A DNA stretch of 64,000 bases from Ascaphus truei (lineage: Eukaryota; Chordata; Amphibia; Anura; Ascaphidae). The DNA is taken from the NCBI GenBank assembly GCA_036426205.1, contig CM071571.1:111680559-111744558 (forward strand). Direction: 5' to 3'. The position numbers and the translations under genes are program-made. Under the pieces are notes generated by a model that saw nothing but the letters and a program-made list of their open reading frames with translations, was not told the origin of the DNA and searched no databases. The number at the start of each line of letters is the position of its first letter. Positions within the stretch are counted from its first letter, which is position 1. Positions 62,010-64,000 of the stretch are shown in pieces.

Positions 62010-62267
62010 TTATAGGAAGCAACTGATTTTAAAGTCCTTGTTTAGGCCTCGAGGGCTCAGAGTACCCAGGCTATGAATCAGTCTTGCTTCCAGTTGCAAC
62101 AATGCTCTGTTGCGGTTACCTCCTCTTCCAGAGGTCCGAACCTGGGCGATTGGCATGCAGCGCAAGGTGGATAATCCATGCTTCTTCTCTTTGAAGTGCC
62201 TGGCCACAGGTTGGTGTGTCAAATCCTCCTTATCTTCAAGTGCCTCCTCCGTCTTAGCCACGCCCAA
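62010..62267 (-). pseudogene. Penelope-like element GIY-YIG endonuclease C-terminus
   Basis: The 85-residue minus-strand frame reads PVARHFKEKKHGLSTLRCMP, then GRGGNRNRALLQLEARLIHS and LGTLSPRGLNKDFKISCFL. The RHF-H...LR block, the GG-R---L--E--I--L-TL-P-GLN block and the FL end are the C-terminal hallmark of Penelope-like polyproteins (Neptune/Poseidon type), where a GIY-YIG nuclease follows the reverse transcriptase. The GIY and YIG motifs themselves and the whole reverse transcriptase are absent: the fragment starts directly after the hammerhead-like fold H7, so the copy is truncated and cannot mobilise itself. Confidence 0.75.
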
Positions 62268-62301
62268 CGCGTTTCGTCATCAAAGTTGACTTCATCAGGG
62301 G
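62263..62301 (-). ncRNA. Hammerhead-like fold H7
   Basis: Stem I CCC/GGG, core CUGAUGA, extra A, stem II GUCAAC-UUU-GAUGAC with one internal mismatch, GAA, stem III ACGCGU, U. It lies directly upstream of the Penelope-type coding fragment. Confidence 0.55.
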
Positions 62302-63388
62302 TAACCCATTGGTTGTGACCCCACAGTACTTATAGCAAGGTCAATTTGCATACACAATTAGGATAACAATTGGATCGTTAATTACATAATTTGAACCACT
62401 CCATAGATCTAATATTACCTTATTGCATTAATTATTATGGAATGTGAAATAAACGTGTTCAAATTTGCGAATGTGAAATATATGTGTGTAAATATGACTA
62501 TTAAAAAAGTTTTGAATAATAAATAATTAATAAATATTGTATGAATAATAACTATGAATTCGTGTTATATGTGTATGAATATACACACATATATTTCACA
62601 TTCGCAAATTTGAACACGTTTATTTCACATTCACACAATTATATATAATTATTACAGTTACTATACATTTACACTTACATAAGGTATAACATTAGTTACA
62701 ACACATATATATACACACCTAGAATTCTACATATCGTTTTGATATTTCTTCTGTCCTTGACAAGTAACAACTATTGCTGTACCTCTGACTCCAATAATAA
62801 TCCATTTTTGCAATAATGAATCAATTACATGTATACATTTGTATTTAAATATGGTTGGATTCATCCTGTAATAGAATAAGTATTGTTTGATATGTTAATG
62901 ATTTATTGGGAAAACTAGGTATTTTTATACTCACTGTCACTATCCTTCTCCAACTCTTGAGAATTTGAGTATTCAAATTTAAATTTAGTTTTTAAAATTA
63001 ACAGTTAAATCAAACTCTGTAGCATTTCATCATCATTTATTTATTTTATTTTACAAATTACATGTCTAAATAATCTATCTAGATATCACAATTGGTATCT
63101 AAGTTTAATTATAACTACTAGTTCGAATTTCTATCCTAATTCATTCCTCACCTTGTGGTAATCCATTGAAGTAATTTAAATTTCTATTTACATTTATAAA
63201 TGAGCTATGTTTCATCTTTTGCAAAAGTAGTGGTGTCTTCATAATCATTCCATAATAATTAATGCAATAAGGTAATATTAGATCTATGGAGTGGTTCAAA
63301 TTATGTAATTAACGATCCAATTGTTATCCTAATTGTGTATGCAAATTGACCTTGCTATAAGTACTGTGGGGTCACAACCAATGGGTAA

Positions 63389-63427
63389 CCCCTGATGAAG
63401 TCATCTTTGATGACGAAACGCGTTGGG
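63389..63427 (+). ncRNA. Hammerhead-like fold H8
   Basis: Stem I CCC/GGG, core CTGATGA (63392-63398), extra A, stem II GTCATC-TTT-GATGAC (6 perfect pairs), GAA, stem III ACGCGT (63418-63423), T. Inverted copy of H7, 1.1 kb away, with one base difference in stem II that makes this copy the better paired one. Confidence 0.6.
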
Positions 63428-64000
63428 CGTGGCTAAGAGTAGGCCCTTTCCCACTGAATAGTTAGTCACTAGGACTACATAACGATTGCAGTTTGAGAGC
63501 GGCGAGCCAGACAAGAAAAGCGGACATAAGGCTGTGGTTCCTGTGGTTCCCGGAGGGATTTCCTTTTGCGGGGCACATGACCGGGAGGACGTCACTTCCG
63601 GTGAAGGAGACTGCGCCACGCGTGTGTAGGACAGGTCTCCATTGCTGAACCGGACGCTACTACTGGCATATGAGAGCCAATCTCATAACTGCTTTATTTT
63701 ACCGTTTGACTTGTGAGTGGGCATTTGTCTTTTTTAATGTTCCATAAACTGTTTGTTTTACTTTAATGCACTAGGTGTGCGCCTGTTTTTTTTTCTCTTT
63801 TTCTTTCATAGGTATCTACAAGGGAGTTGTGATCCCTTTCAAACGGGCTGCCATTACCTAGATGCACTTTATTGGAACGGGACTCTATGTTTTTTAAGGT
63901 TTTGGTATTTTCTCAATATTTTTTATGAATTTTTTATATTTAAATATATTTTTTCCATTTTTTATAGTAATTTTTATTAAAGTCGTTTATATAATATATG

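Larger units (their letters stand above)
62250..63438. repeat. Palindrome with about 190-bp arms
   Basis: The left arm (about 62250-62455) and right arm (63247-63438) are inverted copies, e.g. TCTTAGCCACGCCCAACGCG and CGCGTTGGGCGTGGCTAAGA at the outer ends and CATTCCATAATAATTAATGC inside. They diverge just outside CTAAGA. The AT-rich core is about 790 bp. Confidence 0.85.
54484..64000 (+). other. TMTC1 intron (5' part), downstream of exon at 53655
   Basis: Intronic sequence after the GTAATA donor, continuing past the window end. 54484-55179 is AT-rich with no assignable element. 55180-60750 is a damaged Ty3/gypsy retrotransposon in the sense orientation. 60770-60860 is an AT microsatellite. 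About 60860-64000 is a Penelope-like, hammerhead-bearing palindromic repeat. Confidence 0.85.
60857..64000 (-). mobile_element. Penelope-like element remnant with palindromic hammerhead-bearing arms
   Basis: Read on the minus strand, a head-to-head palindrome (63437-63247 with 62455-62250) leads into a C-terminal Penelope-type GIY-YIG fragment (62267-62010). An untranslated stretch follows, then fold H6 (about 61.03 kb) and an end near GCCGGCATCTTCTTGTGG (60876). Folds H7 and H8 mark the palindrome arms. The right part (63440-64000) continues beyond the window. A nested palindrome lies at 62447-62500 with 62577-62632. Boundaries and copy number are uncertain. Confidence 0.6.

Overview
This is a vertebrate genomic window, most likely from a frog. 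It is AT-rich, intron-dominated and crowded with nested transposons. The frog assignment is an inference from the repeat mix: PIF-Harbinger MITEs with TTA/TAA targets, hAT MITEs, Tc1, L1 and CR1/L2 LINEs, a vertebrate-type Ty3/gypsy element and Penelope-like elements. The only host gene seen is TMTC1, on the + strand, represented by two internal exons at 4945-5515 and 53655-54483. They are separated by a 48.1-kb intron, and the rest of the window belongs to the flanking introns.

Layout: 1-4944 is upstream intron with a 19-bp minisatellite and a solo-LTR-like block. 5516-53654 is the large intron. It holds a 2.85-kb hAT element with nested insertions (7375-10227), a second solo LTR (10647-11872), hAT and hairpin MITEs (15-22 kb), and an intron-containing Tc1/mariner transposase relic broken by an L2 LINE and a 958-bp retroinsertion (22.5-25.3 kb). 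It continues with a 3.1-kb foldback retroelement (25416-28524), another foldback element split by a hAT that itself contains two Harbinger MITEs (30995-34272), further MITEs (35.4-42.3 kb) and a 6-7 kb antisense L1 interrupted by another insertion (42.5-49.2 kb). 54484-64000 is downstream intron with a 5'-truncated, internally deleted Ty3/gypsy element plus its 3' LTR (55180-60750), then a Penelope-like element remnant with palindromic arms (about 60.86-64 kb).

The main find is a family of short hammerhead-ribozyme-like folds of 36-50 nt. They read stem I / CTGANGA + A / stem II / GAA / palindromic stem III (ACGCGT or ACGT) / H / stem I'. Six copies have paired stems I and II built from different sequences, so the stems covary; three more are partial. 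At least four sit in the spacers or cores of foldback elements, and one adjoins a recognisable C-terminal GIY-YIG fragment of a Penelope-like polyprotein. Elements of this style carry 13-18 bp target-site duplications. Hammerheads are known in Penelope-like elements. What deserves testing here is the constant extra A before stem II and the self-complementary stem III, which would suit a two-molecule (dimeric) hammerhead.

No complete intact mobile-element gene, tRNA, rRNA or CRISPR array was recognised.
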